The position numbers were made by a program, and so were the translations under genes. Below, one piece after another: positions 27,249 to 34,783 of a DNA stretch of 64,000 nt. The DNA is from Pseudonocardia sp. SCN 73-27 (GTDB lineage Bacteria; Actinomycetota; Actinomycetes; Mycobacteriales; Pseudonocardiaceae): positions 42,781 through 106,780 of the forward strand of contig MEGH01000007.1 in assembly GCA_001725415.1 (NCBI GenBank), read 5' to 3'. Each line of letters begins with the position of its first letter. The stretch's first letter is position 1. A model generated the notes under the pieces. It had not been told where the DNA came from. It did no database searches and saw only the letters and a list, made by a program, of their open reading frames with translations.

Positions 27249-27254
27249 GCCGCA

Positions 27255-27917
27255 GTGCCGATCACGCTCGACGTCCTGCCCGCACGGACGTTCGCCGCCG
27301 TACTGTTCGACATGGACGGCACCCTCGTCGACTCCACCCCAGCCGTCGTCCGCTGCTGGGCCCGGTGGGCCGATGAGCACCACGTACCCGCCACGGCGCT
27401 CGTCAACACCCACGGCCGGCCCGCCGCCGAGATCATCGCCGACGTGCTGCCCGCCGAGCAGGTGCCCGCGGCGCTCGCCCGCATCGTCGCGCTCGAGCTC
27501 GCCGACACCGACGGCGTCGTCCCCCTGCCCGGCGCGCTCGACGCCCTGCGCGCCACCGCCCCCGCCGCGATCGTCACCTCCTGCACCCGCGACCTGGCAC
27601 TCGCCCGTATCGCCGCTGCCGGCCTTCCCGCTCCCGCGGTGCTCGTCACCGCCGACGACGTCCGCGTCGGCAAGCCCGACCCCGAGCCCTTCCTCCTCGC
27701 CGCCGCCCACCTCGACGTCGCCCCCGACCGGTGCCTCGTCGTCGAGGACGCGCCGGCCGGGCTCGCCGCAGGCCGTGCCGCCGGGGCGACCACCCTCGCC
27801 GTCGCCGGCACCCACGACCTCCCGGGTCTCGTCGCCGACGCCCACGCCCCTGACCTCTCTCATGTCCACTTCGTGAGGTCCCCCACCGGGATCCGGGTCG
27901 CACCCCGCGCCTGCTGA
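27255..27917 (+). CDS. HAD-IA family sugar/polyol phosphatase
   Basis: The protein has 220 residues. Motif I is LFDMDGTLVDS with nucleophile Asp19 and acid Asp21; motif II is IVTSCTRDLAL; motif III is GKPDPEPFLLA with the catalytic Lys; motif IV is VVEDAPAGLAAGRAAGA. This pattern, with subclass I cap, is typical of 2-deoxyglucose-6-phosphate or glycerol-3-phosphate phosphatases. The last 15 residues (VRSPTGIRVAPRAC) look unstructured. Substrate specificity cannot be read from the sequence. Confidence 0.88.
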   Translation: MPITLDVLPARTFAAVLFDMDGTLVDSTPAVVRCWARWADEHHVPATALVNTHGRPAAEIIADVLPAEQVPAALARIVALELADTDGVVPLPGALDALRATAPAAIVTSCTRDLALARIAAAGLPAPAVLVTADDVRVGKPDPEPFLLAAAHLDVAPDRCLVVEDAPAGLAAGRAAGATTLAVAGTHDLPGLVADAHAPDLSHVHFVRSPTGIRVAPRAC

Positions 27918-27990
27918 CCGTCGGCAGGCTCGACACGGAGATCATCCGCAGGTCAGACGGCGGTCCCGGTGTCGGAGCCGCACCGTCGAC

Positions 27991-28728
27991 ATGGTGAAAT
28001 CGACGACGATGCTCCCCAAGCTCCGGCCCGGCCCCGCGGTCGTCGGGGCGACCGCGCTGGCCTCGGCGGTCGTCGCCGTCGGCGGCCTCATCGTGGCTGC
28101 ATCGTTCTCTCCTGCGCCGCCCGCGCAGCTCCCGCCCGCCGCGGCCGCCGTCTCGACCGCCCCGGCCACCACGGAGGCGCCCCCCACCACGTCGGACCCG
28201 GTGGCGGCGACCACCGACGCCCCCGCCACCGAGGACGCCCCCGACCGCAGCCGCGCCACCGGCCCGATCCTCGTCGTCGGCGACTCCATCTCCCTGGGCA
28301 GCACCGCGGCGATCAAGGCCGCCCTGGGCCCCGACACCACCGTCGACGCCGAGGTGGGCAGGCAGTTCTCCACCGCACCCGCCAAGGTCCGGGCCTGGGC
28401 GGCCCGCAACCCCGGCCCGATCGTCGTCGACCTCGGCGCCAACGGCACCGTCGCCGCCGCCGACGTCGACGCCGTCCTCACCGCGGCGGGCGACCGGCCC
28501 GTCGTGCTCGTCGGCACCTTCGTGCCGAGGGCGTGGCAGAACCCCAACAACGCGATCCTCAAGACCGCCGCCGCCCGGCACGGCTCCAACGTCGTGTTCC
28601 TCGACTGGGCCGCCGCCGTCCGCGCCGCCGGCGCCGGTGTCCTGGGCGCCGACCGGATCCACCCCACCCCGGCCGGCCGGACCGTCCTGGCTACCGCGAT
28701 CCGCGAGGCCTTGTCGCGCGTCGCGTGA
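27991..28728 (+). CDS. Membrane-anchored, exported SGNH-fold protein
   Basis: The protein has 245 residues. One hydrophobic segment (about 16-38) is followed by a Pro/Thr/Ala-rich linker (41-88), then a small SGNH domain. Block I is VVGDSISLG (Ser99), block III is DLGANGTV (Asn in GANG) and block V is DRIHPTPAG with Asp221 and His224. This compact form matches the extracellular SGNH domain found at the end of OatA-like O-acyltransferases, here without the membrane acyltransferase. It may esterify or de-esterify cell-wall sugars. The adjacent HAD phosphatase need not be related. Confidence 0.78.
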   Translation: MVKSTTMLPKLRPGPAVVGATALASAVVAVGGLIVAASFSPAPPAQLPPAAAAVSTAPATTEAPPTTSDPVAATTDAPATEDAPDRSRATGPILVVGDSISLGSTAAIKAALGPDTTVDAEVGRQFSTAPAKVRAWAARNPGPIVVDLGANGTVAAADVDAVLTAAGDRPVVLVGTFVPRAWQNPNNAILKTAAARHGSNVVFLDWAAAVRAAGAGVLGADRIHPTPAGRTVLATAIREALSRVA

Positions 28729-28793
28729 GCGTCAGCTCCACGTGATGGCGTCGAAGAGCGTCCTCAGTCGAGTTGCTCACCGAGCGGCCGGTG

Positions 28794-28823
28794 TGACCCA
28801 GGTCCCTCGGGTCGTTGACCCAG
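28794..28823. promoter_or_regulatory. Repeat cluster upstream of the epimerase/LLM cassette
   Basis: TGACCCAG occurs at 28794-28801 and 28816-28823, 22 bases (two helical turns) apart. GGGTC-GTT-GACCC is a perfect inverted repeat at 28809-28821. They lie 83-112 bases before the first cassette gene and may bind its regulator. The first repeat is preceded by TG, giving a TGTGAC half-site like those of Crp proteins. Confidence 0.4.
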
Positions 28824-28905
28824 CTGTGGCCCGGCCGATGTCATCGCTGCACGACGCGGTGGGTGTGCAGGACTCCCGCGCCGACATGACGAGGAGGTCA
28901 TCAGG

Positions 28906-29913
28906 GTGCGAGTTCTCCTGACCGGCGGATTGGGTGTGAACGGCTCGTGGGTCGTCCGCCGGCTCGTCGAAACCGGGCACGACGTCGTCGTCCTCGACAA
29001 CCGGGACGACCGGTCACTGGTGCCGGACCTGGCCGACGATCTCACCGTTGCGGTCGCCGACGTCTCCGACAGTGTGCAGGTCAGAGCGGTGTTCGAGCAG
29101 TACCGACCCGAGACCGTCGTGCACATGGCGGCGATCATCGGGGCGGACCGGCACCCGGTGGCGGCGGTGCAGGTCAACATCGCGGGCACCGCAGCGGTGT
29201 GCGAGGCCGCGGCCGTGACCGGGGTGGGCCGGGTCGTCTACACCAGCTCGCGCGCCGCGTACGGCGCGCTGACCGGCCCGCACGGCCACCCCGACTACGT
29301 GCCGATCACCGAGGACCATCCACTGAATCCGGTGGCGCTCTACGACGTCACGAAGATGTCCTGCGAGGAGATCGGCCGCTGGTACGCGCGCAACCGCGGG
29401 ATCGAGTACGTGTCGCTGCGGTTCGCGACGATCTTCGGCCCCGGCAAGCTGGCGCGCCACGGCGGGTTCTCCGCCTACAGCTCCATGATCGAGCTGCCCG
29501 CCGCAGGCGAGGCGGCGCACCTGGGGCAGGGCGGGGACCAGCGCGACGACGCGATCTACGTCGCCGACATCGCCGACGCGGTGATCGCGGCAACGCTGGC
29601 ACCGGGCCGGCTGCCGCACGACGTCTACAACATCGGTACCGGGCGGACGGTGTCGCTGCACGAACTCGCCGAGGCCGTCAGGGACGCGATCCCGGGCGCG
29701 ACGATCGAGATCGGTCCCGGTCTGGACCCGATGGGCATGGGCATCAGTTACTACGGCGCCCTGGACAGCAGCCGGGCACACGCCGACCTGGGCTGGAAGC
29801 CGCGGTTCGACGTCCGCGACGCCGTCGGGCACTACCTGGCGACGCTCGACCGGCTCGACCTGGCGCCCCACCGGACCGCTGCGGGCCAGGACGAAGGACA
29901 CCACTCGTGCTGA
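28906..29913 (+). CDS. NAD-dependent epimerase/dehydratase (extended SDR)
   Basis: The protein has 335 residues. The NAD-binding glycine motif is TGGLGVNGSWV (6-16), the catalytic pair is Tyr146 and Lys150 (YDVTK), with Ser114-Ser115 (YTSSRAAYG) nearby, and the C-terminal part is a substrate-binding lobe (YNIGTGRTVSLHELAEAV). Members act on nucleotide sugars or on smaller hydroxy/keto substrates. The GTG at 28906 follows a GAGGAGG site. It leads a five-gene cassette (two hydrolases, an LLM oxidoreductase, a Crp regulator) that looks catabolic rather than for sugar-nucleotide synthesis. Confidence 0.88.
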   Translation: MRVLLTGGLGVNGSWVVRRLVETGHDVVVLDNRDDRSLVPDLADDLTVAVADVSDSVQVRAVFEQYRPETVVHMAAIIGADRHPVAAVQVNIAGTAAVCEAAAVTGVGRVVYTSSRAAYGALTGPHGHPDYVPITEDHPLNPVALYDVTKMSCEEIGRWYARNRGIEYVSLRFATIFGPGKLARHGGFSAYSSMIELPAAGEAAHLGQGGDQRDDAIYVADIADAVIAATLAPGRLPHDVYNIGTGRTVSLHELAEAVRDAIPGATIEIGPGLDPMGMGISYYGALDSSRAHADLGWKPRFDVRDAVGHYLATLDRLDLAPHRTAAGQDEGHHSC

Positions 29914-30707
29914 CCCTCGTCGACTCCACCACCGGAACGGTCGTCGGGCGCGCCGAGGGTGAGGACGTCGTGCTCGACGTCGCGACCACCGGCGCCGGGC
30001 CCACGCTGCTGATGCTGCACGGCGCCGAGGGCCGCGAGGCCGACACGGCGTTCGTCGACGCCCTGGCCGGGCGGTTCACCGTCGTCGCGCCGAGCCATCC
30101 GGGTTTCGGTCTGTCGCCCCGTCCCGACTGGTGCGACACCGTCGAGGACCTCGCCTACCTGTACCTGGACTGGATCGAGCGCCAGGACCTGCGTGACGTC
30201 GTACTCGTCGGGTTGCAGTTCGGTGGGTGGCTCGCCGCCGAGATGGCGGTACGGGACTGCTCGCGGCTGGGTCGGCTCGTCCTCGTGGACCCGGTCGGGA
30301 TCAAGGTGGGCGGCCGGGAGGACCGCGACATCGTCGACGTCTTCGCCATTCCCCGCGGCGAACTGGACGCCCGCAACTACGCCGACCCTGCCGCCGGCCC
30401 CGGTGACCTGACGCTCGCGTCGGTCGAGGACACCGAGCACATCGCCCGCAACGAGGAGGCGCTCGCCCTCTACGGCTGGGAGCCCTACCTGCACAACCCG
30501 CGGCTGCGCCGGTGGCTGCCCCGCATCCACGTCCCGACGCTGGTCGCGTGGGGCGCGCACGACGGCATCGTCTCGCCCGGGTACGGCCGCGCATACGCCG
30601 ACGCGATCCCCGGCGCGCGGTTCGAGATCGTCGACGGGGCGGGTCATCGCGCCCAGGTCGAGCAACCGGCCACCCTCGCGGCGCTCGTCGCCGACCACAC
30701 GGTCTGA
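29907..30707 (+). CDS. Alpha/beta-hydrolase-fold protein with Gln at the nucleophile position
   Basis: The protein has 266 residues. The fold is clear: LLMLHGAEG (oxyanion region), then strand-elbow VVLVGLQFGGWLAAEMA, acid Asp219 in GAHDGIVSP and His247 in GAGHRAQVEQP. The elbow normally reads G-x-S-x-G; here residue 104 is Gln (codon CAG at 30216-30218), so the usual nucleophile is missing while Asp and His remain. It may be a non-hydrolytic member (cofactor-free oxygenase, lyase or binding protein) or inactive. The GTG start overlaps the epimerase end by seven bases; a GAAGGA site precedes it. Confidence 0.85.
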   Translation: MLTLVDSTTGTVVGRAEGEDVVLDVATTGAGPTLLMLHGAEGREADTAFVDALAGRFTVVAPSHPGFGLSPRPDWCDTVEDLAYLYLDWIERQDLRDVVLVGLQFGGWLAAEMAVRDCSRLGRLVLVDPVGIKVGGREDRDIVDVFAIPRGELDARNYADPAAGPGDLTLASVEDTEHIARNEEALALYGWEPYLHNPRLRRWLPRIHVPTLVAWGAHDGIVSPGYGRAYADAIPGARFEIVDGAGHRAQVEQPATLAALVADHTV

Positions 30708-30718
30708 CGGGAGATCCC

Positions 30719-31873
30719 ATGCAGTACTGGCACTTCAGCGAAACCGCCTACCCGTACCTGCCGCCCCCGGAGACGATCGACTCCATCCGCGTCACCCTGC
30801 CCAACGGCGTCATCGACCCCGAGCGCGCGGCGGCGCTGTGGGACCGCTACCTGCTCGAATGGCAGGTCGCCGACGAGTGCGGCATCAACCTCATGATGAA
30901 CGAGCACCACGCCACCGCGACCTGTATGGACCCTGCCGCGCCGGTGATCGCCGGGATCCTGGGCCGGATCACGACGAAGGCCCGCATCCTGATCCTGGGC
31001 AATCCGGTCGCGAACCGGAAGGACCCGGTGCGCGTCGCCGAGGAGACCGCGCTGGTCGACCTGCTCAGCCACGGCCGTCTCGACGTGGGGTTCGTCCGTG
31101 GGGTGCCCTACGAGGTATCGGCGGTCAACAGCAAGCCGGTCCAGATGAGCGAGCGGATGTGGGAGGCCATCGACCTGATCAAGAAGGCGTGGACCACCCA
31201 CGACGGCCCGTTCAACTGGGAGGGTCGCTTCTTCCACCAGCGCCACGTCAACATCTGGCCCCGGCCGCTGCAGCAGCCGCACCCGCCGGTGTGGGTGACT
31301 GCGATGACCCCTGGCAGCGCGGGCCGCATCGCCGACAACGGCGACATCGTCGCCTCCTTCCTGACCGGTTACGAGGGCACCCGGAAGGTGTTCCAGGCCT
31401 ACCGGGACCGCCTCGCCGAGACGGGCCGGCCCGCGCCCGCCGACGACCGGTTCGCCTACGCCGCACTCGTCTACACGGGCCGGACCGACGAGGAAGGCCT
31501 GGAGGGCGCGCGCAAACTCATGTGGTACGTCAAGGCCAACAAGGTGCCGTTCGAGTTCGTCCAGCCGCCGGGCTACACGCCCTACTTCGTCCGCGCTGCA
31601 GGCCTTCGGGGGGAACGGTCCGCGTACGACTTCAAGTCGCTGACGCTGGAGAACCTGATCGACGAGGGCATCGTGTTCGCGGGCAGCCCGTCGACGGTGC
31701 GCGGCCAGATCGAGAAGTTCCACGAGCGGGTCGGCGGCTTCGGACATCTGCTGCTCATGGGCCAGGCGGGTTTCCTCGAGCACGACGAGACGGTCGCCGG
31801 GATCCGGACGTTCGCCGAGCACGTCAAACCGGCGCTCGACCGCCAGTTCACGCCGCGGCCGGTCACGGTCTGA
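30719..31873 (+). CDS. Luciferase-like (LLM class) flavin-dependent oxidoreductase
   Basis: The protein has 384 residues of the bacterial luciferase-like TIM barrel. Landmarks are the N-terminal YWHFSETAYPYLP, NLMMNEHHATATCMDPAAPVIAGIL (about 56-80), then RVAEETALVDLLSHGRLDVGFVRGVPYEVSAVN and PPVWVTAMTPGSA. Such enzymes use reduced FMN (or F420) for monooxygenation of aldehydes, sulfonates or ketones. GGGAG lies six bases before the ATG at 30719. The two alpha/beta hydrolases flanking it suggest Baeyer-Villiger-like or oxygenative cleavage followed by hydrolysis, which is inference. Confidence 0.88.
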   Translation: MQYWHFSETAYPYLPPPETIDSIRVTLPNGVIDPERAAALWDRYLLEWQVADECGINLMMNEHHATATCMDPAAPVIAGILGRITTKARILILGNPVANRKDPVRVAEETALVDLLSHGRLDVGFVRGVPYEVSAVNSKPVQMSERMWEAIDLIKKAWTTHDGPFNWEGRFFHQRHVNIWPRPLQQPHPPVWVTAMTPGSAGRIADNGDIVASFLTGYEGTRKVFQAYRDRLAETGRPAPADDRFAYAALVYTGRTDEEGLEGARKLMWYVKANKVPFEFVQPPGYTPYFVRAAGLRGERSAYDFKSLTLENLIDEGIVFAGSPSTVRGQIEKFHERVGGFGHLLLMGQAGFLEHDETVAGIRTFAEHVKPALDRQFTPRPVTV

Positions 31874-31881
31874 GCGGCGCC

Positions 31882-32718
31882 GTGTTCCTCACCGTCGACG
31901 GCATGCGGACGCACGTGCTGGAGGAGGGCTCGGGTCCGCCGGTCGTGCTGCTGCACTCCGGCGAGTACGGGGCGTGCGCCGAGAGCTCGTGGTCGCACCT
32001 GGTGCCCGAGCTGGCGGCGGCCGGCTATCACGTCGTGGCACCGGACTGGCTGGGGTTCGGGCTCAGCGACAAGGTCGTCGACTTCGCCGACCCGGCCGGA
32101 CGGCGGATGCGGCACATGGCGGCCACGATCGCGGCACTCGACCTCGGGCCCGCCGCGGTGGTCGGCAACTCGATGGGCGGCACCTACCTCGCCATGGACA
32201 TCGCCGCCGCCGAGCCCACGTTGGGCGCGGTCGCGGCGGTCCTGGTCAGCGGCGGCGGCTTCGTGCCCGACAACGACGCCCGGCACGCCATCCTCGACTA
32301 CGACCTCACCGAGGAAGGGATGGCCCGCATCCTGCGCGTGCTCATGCACGCGTCACGGCACGCCGAGGACCCGCGGTACGTCGCATGGCGGCATCGGCTC
32401 AGCCTGGAGCCCGGGGCGTGGCAGTGCGCGGCCTCGGCACGGTTGCGTCCACCCACCAGCACACGCGGAGGTGAGTTCGGGAGGGCCGACACCACCCCGT
32501 ACGAGAACATCAAGGTGCCGACGTTGATCGTCGCCGGGGCCGACGACCCGCTGCGGCTGCCCGGCTACGCCGACGAGGTCGCGGCGCGGGTGCCCGACGT
32601 CGAGCTGCTCGTGTACCCGGAGTGCGGGCACGTCCCGAACATCGAGCACCCCGACCGGTTCCGCGACGACCTGCTGTCGTTCCTGGACCGTCGCTACCGC
32701 TACGAGCGGGACAGGTGA
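31882..32718 (+). CDS. Alpha/beta hydrolase, meta-cleavage-product-hydrolase-like
   Basis: The protein has 278 residues with an intact triad: Ser97 in VVGNSMGGTY, an acid at Asp221/222 in GADDPLR, and His250 in ECGHVPNIEHP. The sequence between strand 6 and the acid is a helical lid. It is similar in layout to MhpC/BphD C-C bond hydrolases and related esterases. The GTG start is eight bases after the LLM stop; ATG 31902 is a less likely alternative. In contrast to the first hydrolase of this cassette, this one should be catalytically competent. Confidence 0.86.
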   Translation: MFLTVDGMRTHVLEEGSGPPVVLLHSGEYGACAESSWSHLVPELAAAGYHVVAPDWLGFGLSDKVVDFADPAGRRMRHMAATIAALDLGPAAVVGNSMGGTYLAMDIAAAEPTLGAVAAVLVSGGGFVPDNDARHAILDYDLTEEGMARILRVLMHASRHAEDPRYVAWRHRLSLEPGAWQCAASARLRPPTSTRGGEFGRADTTPYENIKVPTLIVAGADDPLRLPGYADEVAARVPDVELLVYPECGHVPNIEHPDRFRDDLLSFLDRRYRYERDR

Positions 32719-32755
32719 GCGCAATAACCTGGGATCGCGACGAAGGGGGCCGACG

Positions 32756-33448
32756 ATGACAGCTGTGCGCTCCGGCCTGCACGCCCGTTCCCTCGCGGCC
32801 TGGGAGAGCAGCTACTTCGCCGAGCTCGCGCCCCCGATCCGGCACGCCATGCTGCGCGACGCCGTCGTCGTGACGGTGCCCGCCGCGCAGCCGATCTACG
32901 AGGCGTTCGGCCCGCCCCGGCTGGCTCTGCTGCATCACGGCCAGGCCCGGGTCAAGGTCGTCTCCCGCGACGGGCGCGTCGCCACCGTCCGGTACGCGGG
33001 CCCGGGCCAGGTGATCGGGCTGCCGTCGGCGATCGCGCAGGGCTCCCCCGTCGGCGCCGACGCGATCACCGACTGCGAGGTGTCGATGCTCAACGTGGCG
33101 ACCCTGCGCCGGCTCGCCGTCGCCGACGCCGACCTGTCCTGGCTCCTTGCGCAGCAGGCCTGCCAGATCGTGTTCGAGACCGTGGAGTTCCTGGGGGACA
33201 ACCTCTTCGGCACCGTGCAGCAGCGTGTCAGCCGGCACCTGCTCGACCTGGCGTCCAACGCCCCCGAAGGACTGATCGTCAGGGTCGAGCAACAGGAGCT
33301 CGCCGACGCGATCGGCTCGGTCCGCGAGGTCGTGGCCCGCGCCCTGCGCAAGCTGCGGGAGGCGGGGTTCGTCGAGCGGCATCCGTCGGGCATCCGGATC
33401 ACCGACCCCAGCGGTCTGCATCGCCTGGCCTCGGGGTCCGCTCCCTAG
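32756..33448 (+). CDS. Crp/Fnr-family transcriptional regulator
   Basis: The protein has 230 residues. A cyclic-nucleotide-binding-like beta barrel fills about 30-135, though the typical phosphate-binding RxS signature of cAMP-binding CRP is not seen (GLPSAIAQGSPVGADAITDC occupies the region). A long dimer helix (AQQACQIVFETVEFLGDNLFGTVQQRVSRHLL) leads to a winged helix with recognition helix SVREVVARALRKLREAG. GAAGGGGG precedes the ATG. Last on the same strand as the cassette, it is its likely regulator, sensing something other than cAMP. Confidence 0.87.
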   Translation: MTAVRSGLHARSLAAWESSYFAELAPPIRHAMLRDAVVVTVPAAQPIYEAFGPPRLALLHHGQARVKVVSRDGRVATVRYAGPGQVIGLPSAIAQGSPVGADAITDCEVSMLNVATLRRLAVADADLSWLLAQQACQIVFETVEFLGDNLFGTVQQRVSRHLLDLASNAPEGLIVRVEQQELADAIGSVREVVARALRKLREAGFVERHPSGIRITDPSGLHRLASGSAP

Positions 33449-33518
33449 CGGCCTCCGCGGTCGGCGGACTGCCACACACCGGACAGCCCGTCCGAGCGAC
33501 GAGCAGGTGCAGGGGCGC

Positions 33519-33922
33519 GGACGAGTCGGTCTGTAAGCCGGATCCTGTTCCCGGGGGCCTCGCGACCCTCCGTTCGGCGACCATCCATCTCGGTCCGCCG
33601 TCACCAACGCACTCCTGCGGCCTACCCGCAGACTCGGACGGGCCGCCCTCGGACGTCTGCGCAGCTCCCTCGCGGGAGCCTCTTGGCCTTGCTCCGGGTG
33701 GGGTTTACCTAGCCACCCCGGTCACCCGGGGTGCTGGTGGTCTCTTACACCACCGTTTCACCCTTACCCCCGATTCTCACCGGAGGCGGTCTGTTCTCTG
33801 TGGCACTGTCCCGCGGGTCGCCCCGGGTTGCCGTTGACAACCACCCTGCCCTGCGGAGTCCGGACTTTCCTCGGCGACGACCCGGAGGTCGTCGACGCGG
33901 TCGCCCGACCGACTCGTCCGCT
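33519..33922 (-). ncRNA. rnpB: RNase P RNA (bacterial type A-like)
   Basis: Read on the minus strand this 400-base region has all the conserved blocks of RNase P RNA. The 5' part contains GAGGAAAGTCCGGACTCC, the middle GGGTGAAACGGTGGTGTAAG and GGTAAACCCCACCCGGAG, and the 3' end ACAGGATCCGGCTTACAGACC. The ends pair: CGGACGAGTCGGT at the 5' end with its complement at the 3' end form helix P1. Several short open frames here are accidental. The molecule is the catalytic RNA that cuts 5' leaders from pre-tRNAs. Confidence 0.97.
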
Positions 33923-33928
33923 CCGCGA

Positions 33929-33934
33929 ACTCTA
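33929..33934 (-). promoter_or_regulatory. -10 element of rnpB
   Basis: On the minus strand TAGAGT lies seven bases before the expected RNA 5' end at about 33922. A TGACCG/GTGACC sequence about 18-19 bases further up may be the -35. Confidence 0.55.
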
Positions 33935-33994
33935 CGGGCCCGGGGTGTGTCGCGGTCACCACGGGGTGGGCGCGCCGGGCGCGGTGACGCCGAT

Positions 33995-34000
33995 TAGCGT
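33995..34000 (+). promoter_or_regulatory. -10 element for a leaderless TauE/SafE transcript
   Basis: TAGCGT ends exactly six bases before the GTG at 34007, which has no ribosome site. This fits a leaderless mRNA and supports that start. Confidence 0.5.
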
Positions 34001-34006
34001 CGGGCC

Positions 34007-34768
34007 GTGCTGCACGTGACCCCCGGGAGCCTGACGTTCCTCCTCATCGCCGGGCTCGTCGCCGGTGCGGTGAACGCGATCGCGGGTGGTGGCTCGCTGC
34101 TGGTGTTCCCGGCGTTGCTGGCGGTGGGGCTGCCGCCGTTGAACGCGAACGTCACGAACTCGATCGCGCAGTGGCCGGGCTATCTGGGCAACGTGGTCGG
34201 GCAACGGACGGAGCTGGTCGGGCAGGGGCGCCGGATCGCGTTCACATCCGTGGCGGCGGTGGCCGGCGCGGCGGTCGGGTGTGTGCTGCTGTTGTTGTTG
34301 CCGCAGAGCGTGTTCGACGCGGTGGTGCCGGTCCTCGTGCTGCTGGCGAGCCTGGTGATGGCGGTGGGGCCGTGGCTGAAGAAGAAGATCGGCACCCCTG
34401 AGGCCGACGCGCCGGACCGGATGGCGGTGCTGCTGCCCGCGGTGTTCGTGGCCGCGGTGTACGGCGGTTACTTCGGCGGTGCGCTTGGCGTCATCCTGAT
34501 CTCGACGTTGTCGTTGCTGGCCAACGACCGGCTGGTGCGGTTGAACGCGTTGAAGGGTCTGTTGTCGCTGATCGTGGCGACGGTGACGGTGCTGATCTTC
34601 TCGCTGCGCGCGCCGGTGGAGTGGCTCGCGGTGGCGCTGCTCGCGCCGGCGACGTTGGTCGGCGGGTTCCTGGGCGCGCGGATCGCGCGGCGGATGCCGG
34701 AGAACGTGCTGCGCTGGTGCGTCGTCCTGCTGGGTGTGGGCGTCTCGATCTGGCTGTTCCTGACGTAG
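34007..34768 (+). CDS. TauE/SafE-family membrane permease
   Basis: The protein has 253 residues with about eight hydrophobic segments. It shows the two half-repeats of this family: GLVAGAVNAIAGGGSLLVFPALL (N-terminal) and AVYGGYFGGALGVILI (middle), both with the conserved glycine cluster. Relatives export sulfite, sulfoacetate or other organic anions by proton-driven transport. The substrate here is unknown. It is followed after 15 bases by a second transporter gene on the same strand, suggesting a two-transporter operon. Confidence 0.88.
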   Translation: MLHVTPGSLTFLLIAGLVAGAVNAIAGGGSLLVFPALLAVGLPPLNANVTNSIAQWPGYLGNVVGQRTELVGQGRRIAFTSVAAVAGAAVGCVLLLLLPQSVFDAVVPVLVLLASLVMAVGPWLKKKIGTPEADAPDRMAVLLPAVFVAAVYGGYFGGALGVILISTLSLLANDRLVRLNALKGLLSLIVATVTVLIFSLRAPVEWLAVALLAPATLVGGFLGARIARRMPENVLRWCVVLLGVGVSIWLFLT

Positions 34769-34783
34769 ATGGCCGCCCGCTAG

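Larger units (their letters stand above)
26420..27254. other. 835-base region without a convincing gene
   Basis: Between the MarR gene and the HAD phosphatase no frame shows a recognisable protein. It holds the marR promoter and operator, further copies of the CACGAATCG element, two strong palindromes (26566-26581, 26616-26635), a 10-base direct repeat CCGACGATTC (27074-27083 and 27092-27101, period 18) and an AT-richer stretch near 27080-27160. A minus-strand ATG at 27104 with a GGGAG site opens a 120-codon frame to 26742, but codon use drifts and no domain is visible. A small RNA or lost gene is possible. Confidence 0.5.

Noticed and set aside
33731-33997. Short open frames over the RNase P RNA region
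   Set aside because: The sequence is fully explained by conserved rnpB blocks and pairing ends; the frames have no family resemblance.
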